Assembly (NCBI GenBank): GCA_030598885.1
Contig: JAUVOZ010000014.1
Location: 1-20,737 of the forward strand
Direction: 5' to 3'
DNA length: 20,737 nt
Origin: Anaerolineae bacterium
Lineage (GTDB): Bacteria > Chloroflexota > Anaerolineae > Anaerolineales > E44-bin32
Shown: positions 6,763 through 14,876 of the stretch, in pieces
Layout: every line of letters begins with the position of its first letter
Numbering within the stretch: position 1 is the stretch's first letter
Position numbers and translations under genes: made by a program
Notes under the pieces: model-generated
Seen by the model: only the letters and a program-made list of their open reading frames with translations
Told to the model about the DNA's origin: nothing
The model's database searches: none

Positions 6763-7443
6763 TTACCATCCACTAATTCGAGTTTGTTCGCGGTAATGAC
6801 AATATCCACACCTTGGGCCAGGTGACGGTGGCTCTGGCTGTTCCAACACTGTTAGAACCTCACCGATGAAATCCAGGAATTGCGTTTCATCCTTGGGGAT
6901 TTCCAGCCAGCTCACCTCTCCGATGTAGGCAATCCGACCATCCTTATAGCGATCTATCGCTGTGGGCTCAACGCAGAGTAAGCCCAACTTTCTAATTGGG
7001 CTCAACGCGAACTTCCCGGGCGCAGGATGTTCCAAGGCGTAAGCATAGGCGTGGAGTTGCTGACTATAAAAAGGGATATGGCCAGGTTTTGGTTCGGTCG
7101 TCTTGAAATCGACGACAGCGTAAGTCCCATCTGAGAAAGCTATGACGGTGTCAAACCTGCCCAGGATGAAACACTGCGAAGTATGGTTGGGGAGGACAAT
7201 GGATTGAGACTCAACCCATTTTTCGCCATATTCAATCACGCCTTCGGGCAAATCGGGGGAGATTTCGTCGCTGGACTTGCCCTTAAAGTATGTATTCATC
7301 AGAGTATCAATGATACCGAAGATCCTTGGAAAGGGAGCCGATGGTCTGGTGAACTTGTGGACAACCTTGAGATAGAAGCACCTTTGACACTCGTCCCAAA
7401 GGAACGTTAAATCAGATGGGCTGAGTTTCCACCGCTTGGCCAT
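6763..7443 (-). CDS. Cas4/RecB-like PD-(D/E)XK nuclease with four cysteines
   Basis: This is a 226-residue protein from ATG 7443, preceded by GGGAG about 9 nt upstream. An in-frame GTG five codons earlier (7458) is less likely. In the numbering from 7443: a Cys pair near the N-terminus (CQRC, 19-22), GRFD with D98, the core strand VVDFKTT with D112 and K114, QQLHAYAYALE with Q129 and Y133, and a C-terminal CGYC (212-215). This is the PD-(D/E)XK_1 / Cas4 / AddB-C-terminus type fold. Two N-terminal and two C-terminal cysteines suggest a [4Fe-4S] cluster clamp as in Cas4 and AddB. No cas gene or CRISPR array is present, so a role in DNA repair or end processing is more likely than adaptation. 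It lies downstream of the THEP1-like NTPase, 78 bp apart on the same strand. Confidence 0.85.
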   Translation of the reverse strand: MAKRWKLSPSDLTFLWDECQRCFYLKVVHKFTRPSAPFPRIFGIIDTLMNTYFKGKSSDEISPDLPEGVIEYGEKWVESQSIVLPNHTSQCFILGRFDTVIAFSDGTYAVVDFKTTEPKPGHIPFYSQQLHAYAYALEHPAPGKFALSPIRKLGLLCVEPTAIDRYKDGRIAYIGEVSWLEIPKDETQFLDFIGEVLTVLEQPEPPSPGPRCGYCHYREQTRISGW

Positions 7444-7521
7444 GATAGTCTCTCCCACAAGTCATCCTCCGGACCCCGGGCAACTGTCCTCGCGACAATG
7501 CACCAGGACCAACAATTGTGC

Positions 7522-8058
7522 TTAAACAACTTCGCACCGCCCTGTCTCTTGTATCAACCCCAGAACATATGCCAGTATCTTATCGTGATTGGCTCTGGTA
7601 ATCTCAATCACATGCACGCTCGGGTGTTCCTTGATGACCTCGGTGTAACTAGTTCTGCGCTTGACAATCGACCCCAGCACAACAACATCGCTCTCCAAAG
7701 CTCGCAGCACGACCCGGCGGAAATTCTTGGATAGAAGCTCCATTGGACCGATCTCATCGATGACGACAACATCCATCTCTGTAATAGCTCGCGTCAAGCA
7801 ATCGACGCCAATGTCATCCAATACAGCAAGGTCTACACCATACCTGCTGATATGCGGCGCCTGTCTAATGTTTACGTGCGCTAAAACACCTTGACGACCG
7901 TCTAGTGTAATCAACCGGAAACCAGTGCGCGTCCCACTCTCTCGGATCTCTTCAGTGTAGAATCCACCTACTTCACATGAAAGACGAGACACTATCTTCC
8001 TAATAACAGTCGTCTTTCCCGATCCCGGTATGCCGGTAAGAAGGAAGACGTTTTTCAT
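7522..8058 (-). CDS. THEP1-family nucleoside-triphosphatase
   Basis: This 178-residue P-loop protein has Walker A GIPGSGKTT at 9-17, GGFYTEEIRESG at 31-42 (a family hallmark), and the Walker B strand VVVIDEIGPMELLS at 97-110. It belongs to the THEP1/NTPase_1 family, typically 170-190 residues. Purified members hydrolyse several NTPs slowly, and the physiological role is unknown. The ATG at 8058 follows AGGAGG by 5 nt. A TATGAT at 8125-8120 could be its -10 box, without a good -35. The DNA-processing nuclease downstream hints at a nucleic-acid role for the pair, which is inference from position only. Confidence 0.92.
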   Translation of the reverse strand: MKNVFLLTGIPGSGKTTVIRKIVSRLSCEVGGFYTEEIRESGTRTGFRLITLDGRQGVLAHVNIRQAPHISRYGVDLAVLDDIGVDCLTRAITEMDVVVIDEIGPMELLSKNFRRVVLRALESDVVVLGSIVKRRTSYTEVIKEHPSVHVIEITRANHDKILAYVLGLIQETGRCEVV

Positions 8059-8157
8059 CAGACCTCCTGTCGAGGAACCAGTTTGTTACACTCCACGAAC
8101 GGGAAAACACCCCTACTTGATCATACCAACAATCCTGTCTCATTCTTTACCGTTGTT

Positions 8158-8415
8158 CTAATGCCTCGGTAGATGGCGTTCGTAAGCCCAATCTTCCACC
8201 CGTAAGTAGCCGCGTATTCCCTTAGCAAGCACAATCCGCAAAGGCTCAGGCGGCCATGGGATCACCGTGCGATTGACGAAGTGACAAAACCCATTGAACC
8301 CACCACCAATGATGGCAGTGTCCACCTTCACATTACCCTGAAGAGGTGGTTCGGGTTTGTACTCACCCTAGGTATCCAGCCAAAGTACGTTTGGGAGGTC
8401 CGGAAGGGTGGTCAT
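8158..8415 (-). pseudogene. Remnant of an FAD-dependent oxidoreductase (DAO family)
   Basis: The minus strand, one frame from ATG 8415 (ribosome site GAGGA intact) to TAG 8160-8158, reads MTTLPDLPNVLWLDT, an amber stop, then GEYKPEPPLQGNVKVDTAIIGGGFNG and finally VIPWPPEPLRIVLAKGIRGYLRVEDWAYER. The first part is the N-terminus of a glycine-oxidase or PuuB-like enzyme, ending just after the FAD-binding GxGxxG-type loop (IIGGGFNG). The last part resembles the extreme C-terminus of the same family (WPPEPLR, RGYLRxED). About 300 or more internal residues are missing, yet the two ends remain in frame. With the in-frame stop at codon 16, this is a decayed gene rather than a functional mini-protein. 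It explains most of the gap between the NTPase and the small membrane protein. The flanks (8059-8157, 8416-8536) hold nothing I recognise. Confidence 0.75.
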
Positions 8416-8536
8416 AAGTTCCTCTCGCTTCTTGCGGCTTGTAGATAGAATAATGGTTGACTTGATAAACCGTTGCTAGGTTCAGTAAATAACATCCAGC
8501 CTATAGGTCTGAAAGTTCTTCGAAGTTTGAAATAAA

Positions 8537-8881
8537 TTAGACCCGGGATGCTTGAACCTCGTTCAGTGCAGCTTTCGCTTCTTCCTTCTTGTAGCCAATG
8601 AATTTGATCAGATCATTGATCCCTTTCGTGCCTCCGGTGAGAAAGAGCGCGGTCAGGATCATGTCCACCCAGGCGAAGCGGGTGATACCCAACGGATACA
8701 GGATACGCAGTCCGAGGCCGAGTGACAGTGCCAGACCGACGACGAACGCCGTTGCGCTCAGAATCCACTTCTTATGCTGCTTGATCAATTGATCTAAGAT
8801 TGGATCAAGCAGTTCGATTAATTGTTGCAGTGCGAAGCTGGCCACGAACACCGGCGCCAGGGCTTCAATCAATTCATCCAT
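8537..8881 (-). CDS. Small membrane protein of unknown function, holin-like topology
   Basis: This is a 114-residue protein starting at ATG 8881 behind GGGAGGG, a strong ribosome site. An amphipathic or hydrophobic N-terminal stretch (about 8-28) is followed by two clear membrane helices (about 39-62 and 70-86). The charged tail has alternating Lys and Glu (GYKKEEAKAALNEVQ). The motif DMILTALFLTGGTKGINDLIKF recalls small conserved phage or chromosomal membrane proteins with holin-like topology, but there is no endolysin or phage gene nearby. I do not recognise a named family. It lies 104 bp after mutS2 on the same strand and has its own ribosome site. Coding potential is good; function is unknown. 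Confidence 0.75.
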   Translation of the reverse strand: MDELIEALAPVFVASFALQQLIELLDPILDQLIKQHKKWILSATAFVVGLALSLGLGLRILYPLGITRFAWVDMILTALFLTGGTKGINDLIKFIGYKKEEAKAALNEVQASRV

Positions 8882-8985
8882 CTTAAACCCTCCCCTATGG
8901 CAAATGCTCTCAAATAGTGAAACTCAAAGCGCTATGAATTGCAGTCTAATCTTATGTCGGGGGTGTAACAGTATAGCGGCCATGG

Positions 8986-11373
8986 TCAAACATTCGCCAG
9001 CTGGACCACGGTAACCCCGTCACCACCCTCCCTGGCTTTTCCCGGTTCGAAGGAGGCCACGTATGGATTGCCATGAAGAGCCTGACGAATAGCTTCCCGC
9101 AAGCGACCGGTGCCCTTGCCGTGGATCACCCGCACGAAAGGCATCCCCGCCAGGTAGGCGGCATCCAGACGTCGCTCAAGTTCCTCGAGCCCCTCATCCA
9201 CTGTATGCCCTCGCAGATCGAGTTCTAGTGGTGGTGCTGGCGCGATCCCCTTTCTCACACTGCTCTCCCTGGTTTCGCTCCGGCGATATTCCGGCGCAGG
9301 CTCATCCTCTCCCAGAGGGGTTAATTCATCCAGCCGGGTGCGTATCCTCAATCGTCCAATCTGGACCTCTGCCTGCTTTGGACTGAGGTCGGTGACTACG
9401 CCGGTGGCGTTAATGGAGTGCAAGCGTACCCGATCTCCCGGGCGAATTGATCGGGCTGGCAGATTAATGTCGGCTGTCGATCGAGAGACAGGTTCGGTTA
9501 TTTGATCCTCTAGAGTCTCGATCTCCGACTCGACCGCCTCCAACGCTTCAAGCGGCTGTGCGGCGATGGACAGGCGACGGCGCAGGTCACCCAATTGTTC
9601 CTGAACCGCCTCCACTTCCGCTCCCGCCTCTAAGCGAGCCCGTTCCAATAAATCCACCCGCTCGTCGTCGATCTCTCCCAGGCGTCGTGCTAATTCAGCT
9701 TCCAGTGCCTGTGCCCGTTCTCGCGCTTGCTCAGTCTCCACTCTGTCCTGACGGGCCATATCCCGCTGGTGATGAATCTCTTCCAGCAGGTCCTCTGCCC
9801 GCAAGTCCTCAGGTGAGACCATTGCCCGGGCGCGTTCGACGATCTCCTCATCAAGGCCTAGGCGTCCGGCGATCGCTAGAGCGTTCGAACGACCAGGGAG
9901 CCCAATGGTCAGATGATAGGTTGGTCGCAGGCTTTCCAAGTCGAACTCGACGCTGGCATTGCTCACGCCTGAAGTGGTGTGTGCATACATCTTCAACTCA
10001 GGATAATGAGTAGCGACCAGTGTGGTTACCTGCCGCTCAAGGAGGATCCCCAATATGGCACGCGCAAGGGCCGCCCCCTCTTGAGGATCGGTGCCGGCGC
10101 CCAATTCATCGAGGATGACCAAAGAGCGAGGGCTGGCGTGCTTTAACAAATCGATGATGTTGGAGATATGCGATGAGAAGGTTGACAGCGACTGTTCGAT
10201 AGACTGCTCATCACCTATGTCAGCATAGACCGCATCAAACACCGACAACTCAGATCCAGAGATGACCGGCAGGTGCAAACCACACTGAGCCATCAGTGCT
10301 AACAACCCGGCCGTTTTAAGCGAGACCGTCTTTCCGCCTGTGTTTGGTCCGGTTATGACCAGGGCATAGGTGTCTGAGTCCAGGGTTAGGTCAATCGGCA
10401 CTACAGTCTCTGGGTCAAGCAGCGGGTGACGAGCGGCTAGCAGGCGTATGGTCGATCCTGGATGATGGGAGTCCGCTCGAGGTTCAAAAGGTTTGAGGAT
10501 CGGCTCGTTAGCCCTCAACATATCAGCGTAGCGCGCCTTGGCGAAAGCCAGATCGAGGTTGGCCAGTGCCTCGACCGTCTGGATGATGGATTCGGACTGT
10601 TGACCCACCTGTTGCGAAAGTTCCGCCAAGATGCGACGAATCTCGTCCCGTTCAGCTAGCTGGAGCTCACGCATCTGATTGTTGAGTTCAACCACCGTAA
10701 GCGGCTCGATGAACAGTGTAGCTCCGGAGGCGGACTGGTCGTGGATCACCGATTTTATCCGACCTTTAAACTCAGTCCTTAGCGGAATAACGAAGCGCCC
10801 GTCGCGTTGAGTGATAATCGGCTCCTGCAGCATGGGCGAAAGCTTGGGGTCGCTCAGCAACCGTTGAAGTTTTCCCAACAGCCGGTCATGCGCCGTCCGC
10901 AAGTCCCTTCGGATAGTGGCCAGTCTATCTGATGCGCTATCGAGCACCTCACCGCGATCATCAAGCACCCTGGAGACAGCGTCTATTAATCCTGGCAAAG
11001 GTTCCAGCCCACCCGCCAGAACCGCCAGGACAGGGAAAGAATCCTGGTCTTTACCAAATCGACGCCGCATCGTGCGGGCGGCGATCAGCGTGCTCTTCAG
11101 GTCGAGCAGTTGAGTGGGCTCTAAGACCACACCTCGGGCAGCGGCTGTCGCCTGAGGCCGCATATCATGAGCGCCTCCGACCGTGAGGTCTGGTACCATG
11201 CTCAGCAGAGTGCGTGCCTCGGTGGTCTCTGCCTGGCGGCGGCAGGACTCGTCTAAGTCGTTGGTCGGTCTTATAGCCCGAGCCAATTCCTTGGAGGCTG
11301 AAAAAGCAGCATAGGTCGCCAAGCGATCGAGTATATTGGGCAGCTCGAGTGTTTGAAGGGATTTTGCATCCAT
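8986..11373 (-). CDS. mutS2: MutS2 ATPase/endonuclease
   Basis: This is a 795-residue protein from ATG 11373. An in-frame ATG at 11406 would add 11 residues, but MDAKSLQTLELPNILDRLA is how the family normally begins. Domains: core and clamp (about 1-320), MutS-type ATPase with Walker A GPNTGGKT (342-349), STFSSH (397-402), Walker B ILDELGAGTDPQ (420-431) and THYPELK (455-461). A long charged coiled coil spans about 515-625, a KOW-like beta region about 641-686, and a C-terminal Smr nuclease domain carries LDLRGHT (718-724) and HGKGTGRLR (751-759). MutS2 lacks the mismatch-reading domain. It is known to suppress recombination in Helicobacter and to rescue collided ribosomes in Bacillus. It has no clear Shine-Dalgarno site. 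An extended -10 box just upstream suggests a leaderless or near-leaderless transcript. Confidence 0.97.
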   Translation of the reverse strand: MDAKSLQTLELPNILDRLATYAAFSASKELARAIRPTNDLDESCRRQAETTEARTLLSMVPDLTVGGAHDMRPQATAAARGVVLEPTQLLDLKSTLIAARTMRRRFGKDQDSFPVLAVLAGGLEPLPGLIDAVSRVLDDRGEVLDSASDRLATIRRDLRTAHDRLLGKLQRLLSDPKLSPMLQEPIITQRDGRFVIPLRTEFKGRIKSVIHDQSASGATLFIEPLTVVELNNQMRELQLAERDEIRRILAELSQQVGQQSESIIQTVEALANLDLAFAKARYADMLRANEPILKPFEPRADSHHPGSTIRLLAARHPLLDPETVVPIDLTLDSDTYALVITGPNTGGKTVSLKTAGLLALMAQCGLHLPVISGSELSVFDAVYADIGDEQSIEQSLSTFSSHISNIIDLLKHASPRSLVILDELGAGTDPQEGAALARAILGILLERQVTTLVATHYPELKMYAHTTSGVSNASVEFDLESLRPTYHLTIGLPGRSNALAIAGRLGLDEEIVERARAMVSPEDLRAEDLLEEIHHQRDMARQDRVETEQARERAQALEAELARRLGEIDDERVDLLERARLEAGAEVEAVQEQLGDLRRRLSIAAQPLEALEAVESEIETLEDQITEPVSRSTADINLPARSIRPGDRVRLHSINATGVVTDLSPKQAEVQIGRLRIRTRLDELTPLGEDEPAPEYRRSETRESSVRKGIAPAPPLELDLRGHTVDEGLEELERRLDAAYLAGMPFVRVIHGKGTGRLREAIRQALHGNPYVASFEPGKAREGGDGVTVVQLANV

Positions 11374-11382
11374 ACCAAAGGC

Positions 11383-11391
11383 AGTGTAACA
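11383..11391 (-). promoter_or_regulatory. Possible extended -10 promoter of mutS2
   Basis: The minus strand reads TG-T-TACACT, an extended -10 element (hexamer at 11388-11383). No -35 hexamer is seen, which extended -10 promoters can do without. Transcription should begin near 11376, about 3 nt before the ATG at 11373. That fits the absence of a ribosome site. Confidence 0.35.
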
Positions 11392-11632
11392 TGATTTCGA
11401 GAGCATTTTATATTTCGGGTCGCTTGGTCTAGATCAAGCTGTAAACTCAGTGTCATGTTCGAAATTCATGTCCTAGAGAGTTATTGTATGTCCTTAGAGA
11501 AGAGGGAGAACCGACAAGAGAAGATCGGAAACTCCTAAATAGGTTGGTGGTCTGATCGTCATCGCTACCGAACTACCCAGAAGATTGCCAAGCTGATCGT
11601 TGGGTGAACTTCTCGACCCGTTGCTGCCTCAG

Positions 11633-11660
11633 TTGTATCGACCGATATTAGAGACATAAT
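11633..11660 (+). promoter_or_regulatory. Weak candidate promoter for the transporter-Usp pair
   Basis: TTGTAT (11633-11638), 16-bp spacer, CATAAT (11655-11660; five of six at -10, three of six at -35). It sits in the 281-303-bp gap diverging from mutS2, about 28 bp before the transporter ATG, whose ribosome site is AAAGGAAA. Only the position and the -10 support it. Confidence 0.3.
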
Positions 11661-11687
11661 CAAGACCGGTGGCTAAAGGAAACTTCA

Positions 11688-12842
11688 ATGTCGAGCGACA
11701 TATCGGATACTGAACCAACGGCCTCGGCTGTCGTCAACCCCGAGCGGGTCTTATCCCAGGCATTAACCAAGCGACTCAGCCGCCCCACGCGCATGACGTG
11801 GCGTGCAATTCACTGGCGTAAAATTAGTCTATTTGGTATCAGCCTCTTCCTGTTCGTCTTAGCTATCAATCTAATGAAAGAAGGAGTGCACGATCTGGCA
11901 CCCCTGATATCTGACACTCTGGTCGTCACCAACCCCATCAACAGCCTCGGCTTTGGTTGGCTCTTTGCCTATATCATCATGAGCGGTTCGCCAGTGGCCG
12001 CTGTCGCCCTTACTTTTTTTGACACTGGGATCATAGGCAAGCTAAGCGCGTTCACCATGATTACTGGCAGTCGTTTGGGGGCCAGCTTTATAGTCCTCTT
12101 CATCGGCTTTATTCATATTCTACGTGGTCGCGACCGGGCTACTAGCCTGGGCATGGGGCTTCTCTCTCTCACTGTCACTGCAACCACTTACCTGATCGGC
12201 CTTCTCATTGGCGCGATTATCTTGCAGACGGGCACATTGGATCAGATACAACCCCAATCCGGCGTAATACTCAACTCCATAAACAATCTCATATTCGATC
12301 CCATCACCCACCTGTTTAGCAATTTCTTACCAAACCGGCTTCTCTTTCTTGTCGGGTTAGGCATTACCATCTTGAGCTTCAATCTTTTTGATAAGTGTTT
12401 GCCACAGATGGCACTGAAAGAAAGTCAGGTAGGACACATTTCCCGCCTGGTATACCAGCCTTGGGTAATGTTCATCCTTGGCGCGGGGATAACCCTCATC
12501 TCCATGTCTGTCAGTGTGTCCCTCGGTGTTCTCGTGCCCCTGAGCAACCGAGGCTTCATTCGTCGGGAAAATATTATCCCTTATATCATGGGGGCAAATA
12601 TCACAACATTCATCGACACCCTACTGGTTGCCGTTCTGCTCAACAACCAGCTGGCTTTCACGATTGTCTTCGTAGAAATGACAAGCATCACCATTGTGTC
12701 CATATTCATCCTCGTCACAATATTTCATCGCTACGAGAGAGCTATGCTGAACTTTATAACCTGGACGACGGCGAATAACCGCAACCTGGTCTTATTCATG
12801 ATGACAATCCTGATATCGCCCATCATCCTTATGTTGCTATAG
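11688..12842 (+). CDS. Divergent Na/Pi cotransporter-like (SLC34/NptA-type) membrane protein
   Basis: This is a 384-residue polytopic protein. A roughly 45-residue cytoplasmic head is followed by about eight hydrophobic helices (first at 47-63, last at 366-384). Two inverted repeats of the Na/Pi cotransporter fold are visible. Repeat 1 has MSGSPVAAVALT (98-109) and TGSRLGASF (126-134). Repeat 2 has SMSVSVSLGVLVPLS (272-286) followed by IPYIMGANITTFIDT (297-311). In ordinary NptA/SLC34 members the matching positions are QSSSAT and QSSSVT with GANIGT. Here both signature Gln residues appear to be Met, and the Ser/Thr pattern is eroded, so phosphate transport is doubtful. The downstream universal-stress protein gene begins 13 nt after the stop, suggesting one transcript and perhaps nucleotide-dependent control of the transporter. 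Confidence 0.75.
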   Translation: MSSDISDTEPTASAVVNPERVLSQALTKRLSRPTRMTWRAIHWRKISLFGISLFLFVLAINLMKEGVHDLAPLISDTLVVTNPINSLGFGWLFAYIIMSGSPVAAVALTFFDTGIIGKLSAFTMITGSRLGASFIVLFIGFIHILRGRDRATSLGMGLLSLTVTATTYLIGLLIGAIILQTGTLDQIQPQSGVILNSINNLIFDPITHLFSNFLPNRLLFLVGLGITILSFNLFDKCLPQMALKESQVGHISRLVYQPWVMFILGAGITLISMSVSVSLGVLVPLSNRGFIRRENIIPYIMGANITTFIDTLLVAVLLNNQLAFTIVFVEMTSITIVSIFILVTIFHRYERAMLNFITWTTANNRNLVLFMMTILISPIILMLL

Positions 12843-12855
12843 GAGAAGATAAGCC

Positions 12856-13677
12856 ATGCGTGTTTTGATCGCAACTGATGGTTTAGCACACTCTGACGCG
12901 GCAGCCCATCTGGGGGTTCAGATTTCGCAATCCACCGGAAGCATGCCGACTATCCTGACTGTCATAAGGCGGAAAGCCGACCAAGCACAAGCTGACGCCA
13001 CCCTAACCCACATATTCTCATTGATGACCCCGGATGTCGGCGATATGCAGACCAGGATTCGGGTGGGCCACCCGGCTGAAGAGATCGCCCACGAAGCCGC
13101 AGAAGGCAGCTACGACCTGGTAATTATGGGGAGGCGGCCTACGCACAACCTTCTGAAACGCTTCCTAGGGTCCACTTCTGAACGAGTGATAGAGCAAGCG
13201 CCGTGCCCGGTCATAATCGCCAAAGAAAAGGTTGAATCCCTTCACCGATTCCTGGTATGCGATAGCGGTGCCGAGAGTCCCTCATTGCTCAATCGTTTCA
13301 CAGTGCAATTGGCCGACCTGCTTACAAAGGATACCGAGGTTACAATCTTACACGTGATGTCGCAGATGAGCGCCGGTCCCGGAGTCAAGGGATGGCAACT
13401 GCGGGCCAGCGCCAAAGAACTTATGCAGGCAAACACACCTGAGGGTTATCTACTTAATCAGGATACCCAAGTGCTGGAACGGTCGAACATTCATACTATC
13501 CCTAAAGTTCGGCATGGCCTAGTAGTTGACGAAATCCTGGACGAAGCTCAAAAAGGCGACTACGACCTGGTGGTAATCGGGGTGCACAAAGGCGAAAGGT
13601 GGCAGCGTCTCCTGCTCGATAACCTAGCGTACCAGATTATTACTTTTGCCGATCGACCGGTTCTGGTCCTCGAGTAG
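12856..13677 (+). CDS. Tandem universal stress protein (two Usp domains)
   Basis: This 273-residue protein starts at ATG 12856 with AGGAG about 9 nt before. Domain 1 (1-124) begins MRVLIATDGLAHSDAAA and ends in the nucleotide-binding segment MGRRPTHNLLKRFLGSTSERV (91-111) and CPVIIAKE. Of the usual Gx2Gx9GS pattern, only the first Gly and the GST are kept. Domain 2 (129-273) keeps the fold ends (YDLVVIGVHKGE at 236-247, RPVLVLE at 267-273) but has lost the binding glycines, so it probably binds no ATP. Such tandem Usp proteins act as cytoplasmic sensors or partners of membrane transporters. The tight linkage to the transporter upstream fits that. A short GAGA-rich hairpin right after the stop (13676-13690) has no T run. 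Confidence 0.9.
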   Translation: MRVLIATDGLAHSDAAAHLGVQISQSTGSMPTILTVIRRKADQAQADATLTHIFSLMTPDVGDMQTRIRVGHPAEEIAHEAAEGSYDLVIMGRRPTHNLLKRFLGSTSERVIEQAPCPVIIAKEKVESLHRFLVCDSGAESPSLLNRFTVQLADLLTKDTEVTILHVMSQMSAGPGVKGWQLRASAKELMQANTPEGYLLNQDTQVLERSNIHTIPKVRHGLVVDEILDEAQKGDYDLVVIGVHKGERWQRLLLDNLAYQIITFADRPVLVLE

Positions 13678-13992
13678 AGAGACACTCTCTCTGAAAGACA
13701 GCCAGGGATTCGGAAGCCGCTTGACGGTGATACTAGGACAAGTCTGGAAGCTTGCATCTATGCAACCTCGTAGGACATCATTTCCCCCACCCTTACCTTT
13801 GCTCAGCAATGGCCTTGGTGATCACCCACGCGTCTCCAATATGTACTCTACAACGATACCCGTCAGCGGAGAAGTAGCTATTCATCACTTAGCCCAAGGT
13901 CTTTTTCCAGCCAAGATATATCCGTCCAGGATCAATAGCAGGATATCAGTGCCGGTCTTCAAAGATGCCACACCACTATCCAGAGGGAAACC
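13678..13992. other. Intergenic region before the fumarase genes
   Basis: A 6-bp hairpin (AGAGAG-ACA-CTCTCT, 13676-13690) overlaps the end of the Usp gene. A small TTGCAT-CT-ATGCAA palindrome lies near 13752-13765. A TTGACG at 13721 has no -10 box at the right distance. A plus-strand open frame from about 13759 runs into the fumarase start but shows no conserved pattern. No gene is seen. The fumarase promoter is probably here but cannot be placed. Confidence 0.5.
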
Positions 13993-14865
13993 ATGTGTGA
14001 CCTAACTCATAATTTTATCGAATTGATCCGCCTCACATCGACTGACTTACCACCGGACGTCGAGCAGGCACTGACTGAAGCGCGCGACCGGGAATCCCCC
14101 GGCTCCGCAGCCAAGAGCGCCATGGACACCATCCTGCAGAACGTCGCCATGGCTCGGAAGAACTCCACACCTATATGCCAAGACACTGGCACGCCTATCT
14201 TCTACGTCCAGCACCCAGAGGGGTGGAGCACCCAAGCATTGCGGGAGCAAATCTGGACCGCCGTAGCCGAGGCAACAACCCGCACTTACCTGCGACCCAA
14301 CGCCGTCAACGCCATCTCTGGTGTAAACAGCGGCAACAACCTCGGCGACGATGCCTTCCCCACCATCCACTTCGAAGAGGTCAAAGGCGACGAACTGATC
14401 GTCGACCTGATGCTCAAAGGTGGCGGGTGTGAAAATGTTGGGGTGCAGTATTCGCTACCTGAAAGACGGTTGGGCGCTGGGCGGGACATGGAAGGAGTGC
14501 GTAAAGTTGTACTCGACGCGGTGCATCAAGCCCAAGGTATGGGTTGTGCCCCGGGTGTCTTGGGTGTGGCCATCGGCGGCGACCGTGGTTCGTCTTACTA
14601 CGGGTCCAAAGAGGCTCTCTTCCGTAAAATGGATGAGCCCAATCCGGACCCACAATTAGCTACCCTGGAGGAGCGCTTAACAGAGGAAGCCAACCAATTG
14701 GGCATCGGTCCGATGGGCTTCGGAGGGGAGACGACCTTACTCGGTGTAAAAATCAAAGGAATGCACCGTTTGCCGGCTAGCTTCTTCGTCTCCGTATCTT
14801 ATATGTGTTGGGCGCATCGCCGCCGTCGTATGATCGTGCGCGGTAGTGAGATTTTGTACCTATAG
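13993..14865 (+). CDS. Class I fumarate hydratase, alpha subunit
   Basis: This 290-residue subunit carries the [4Fe-4S] cluster of an oxygen-sensitive two-subunit hydro-lyase. Cluster cysteines are C62 (PICQDTGTP), C146 (KGGGCENVG) and C185 (GMGCAPGVLGVAIGGDRG). NAVNAISGVNSGNNLGD (103-119) and GIGPMGFGGETTLLGVKI (237-254) are also typical. The start ATG has GAGG about 8 nt upstream. The beta subunit follows after 11 nt, so the two form one unit converting fumarate and malate in the TCA cycle. The same family includes L-tartrate dehydratase alpha. With no tartrate genes nearby, fumarase is the better call. Confidence 0.93.
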   Translation: MCDLTHNFIELIRLTSTDLPPDVEQALTEARDRESPGSAAKSAMDTILQNVAMARKNSTPICQDTGTPIFYVQHPEGWSTQALREQIWTAVAEATTRTYLRPNAVNAISGVNSGNNLGDDAFPTIHFEEVKGDELIVDLMLKGGGCENVGVQYSLPERRLGAGRDMEGVRKVVLDAVHQAQGMGCAPGVLGVAIGGDRGSSYYGSKEALFRKMDEPNPDPQLATLEERLTEEANQLGIGPMGFGGETTLLGVKIKGMHRLPASFFVSVSYMCWAHRRRRMIVRGSEILYL

Positions 14866-14876
14866 GAGAGCGAGGC

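Noticed and set aside
6763..7443. Cas4 as part of a CRISPR-Cas locus
   Set aside because: There are no repeat-spacer arrays and no cas1, cas2 or effector genes in the window. Stand-alone relatives of Cas4 are common.
8537..8881. Prophage lysis cassette based on the holin-like protein
   Set aside because: No endolysin, portal, terminase, integrase or attachment sites are present. Only topology suggests a holin.
9558..10013. 151-codon plus-strand frame opposite mutS2, very proline-rich
   Set aside because: It is antisense to the mutS2 coiled-coil and ATPase region, and its composition is what the opposite strand of Glu/Arg-rich coding sequence gives.
13676..13690. Terminator after the Usp gene
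   Set aside because: The 6-bp GA/CT hairpin has no T run and overlaps the stop codon, so it is too weak to call.
13646..14005. Plus-strand open frame of 119 codons between the Usp and fumarase genes
   Set aside because: It begins inside the Usp gene, overlaps the fumarase start, has no good ribosome site and no recognisable protein pattern.
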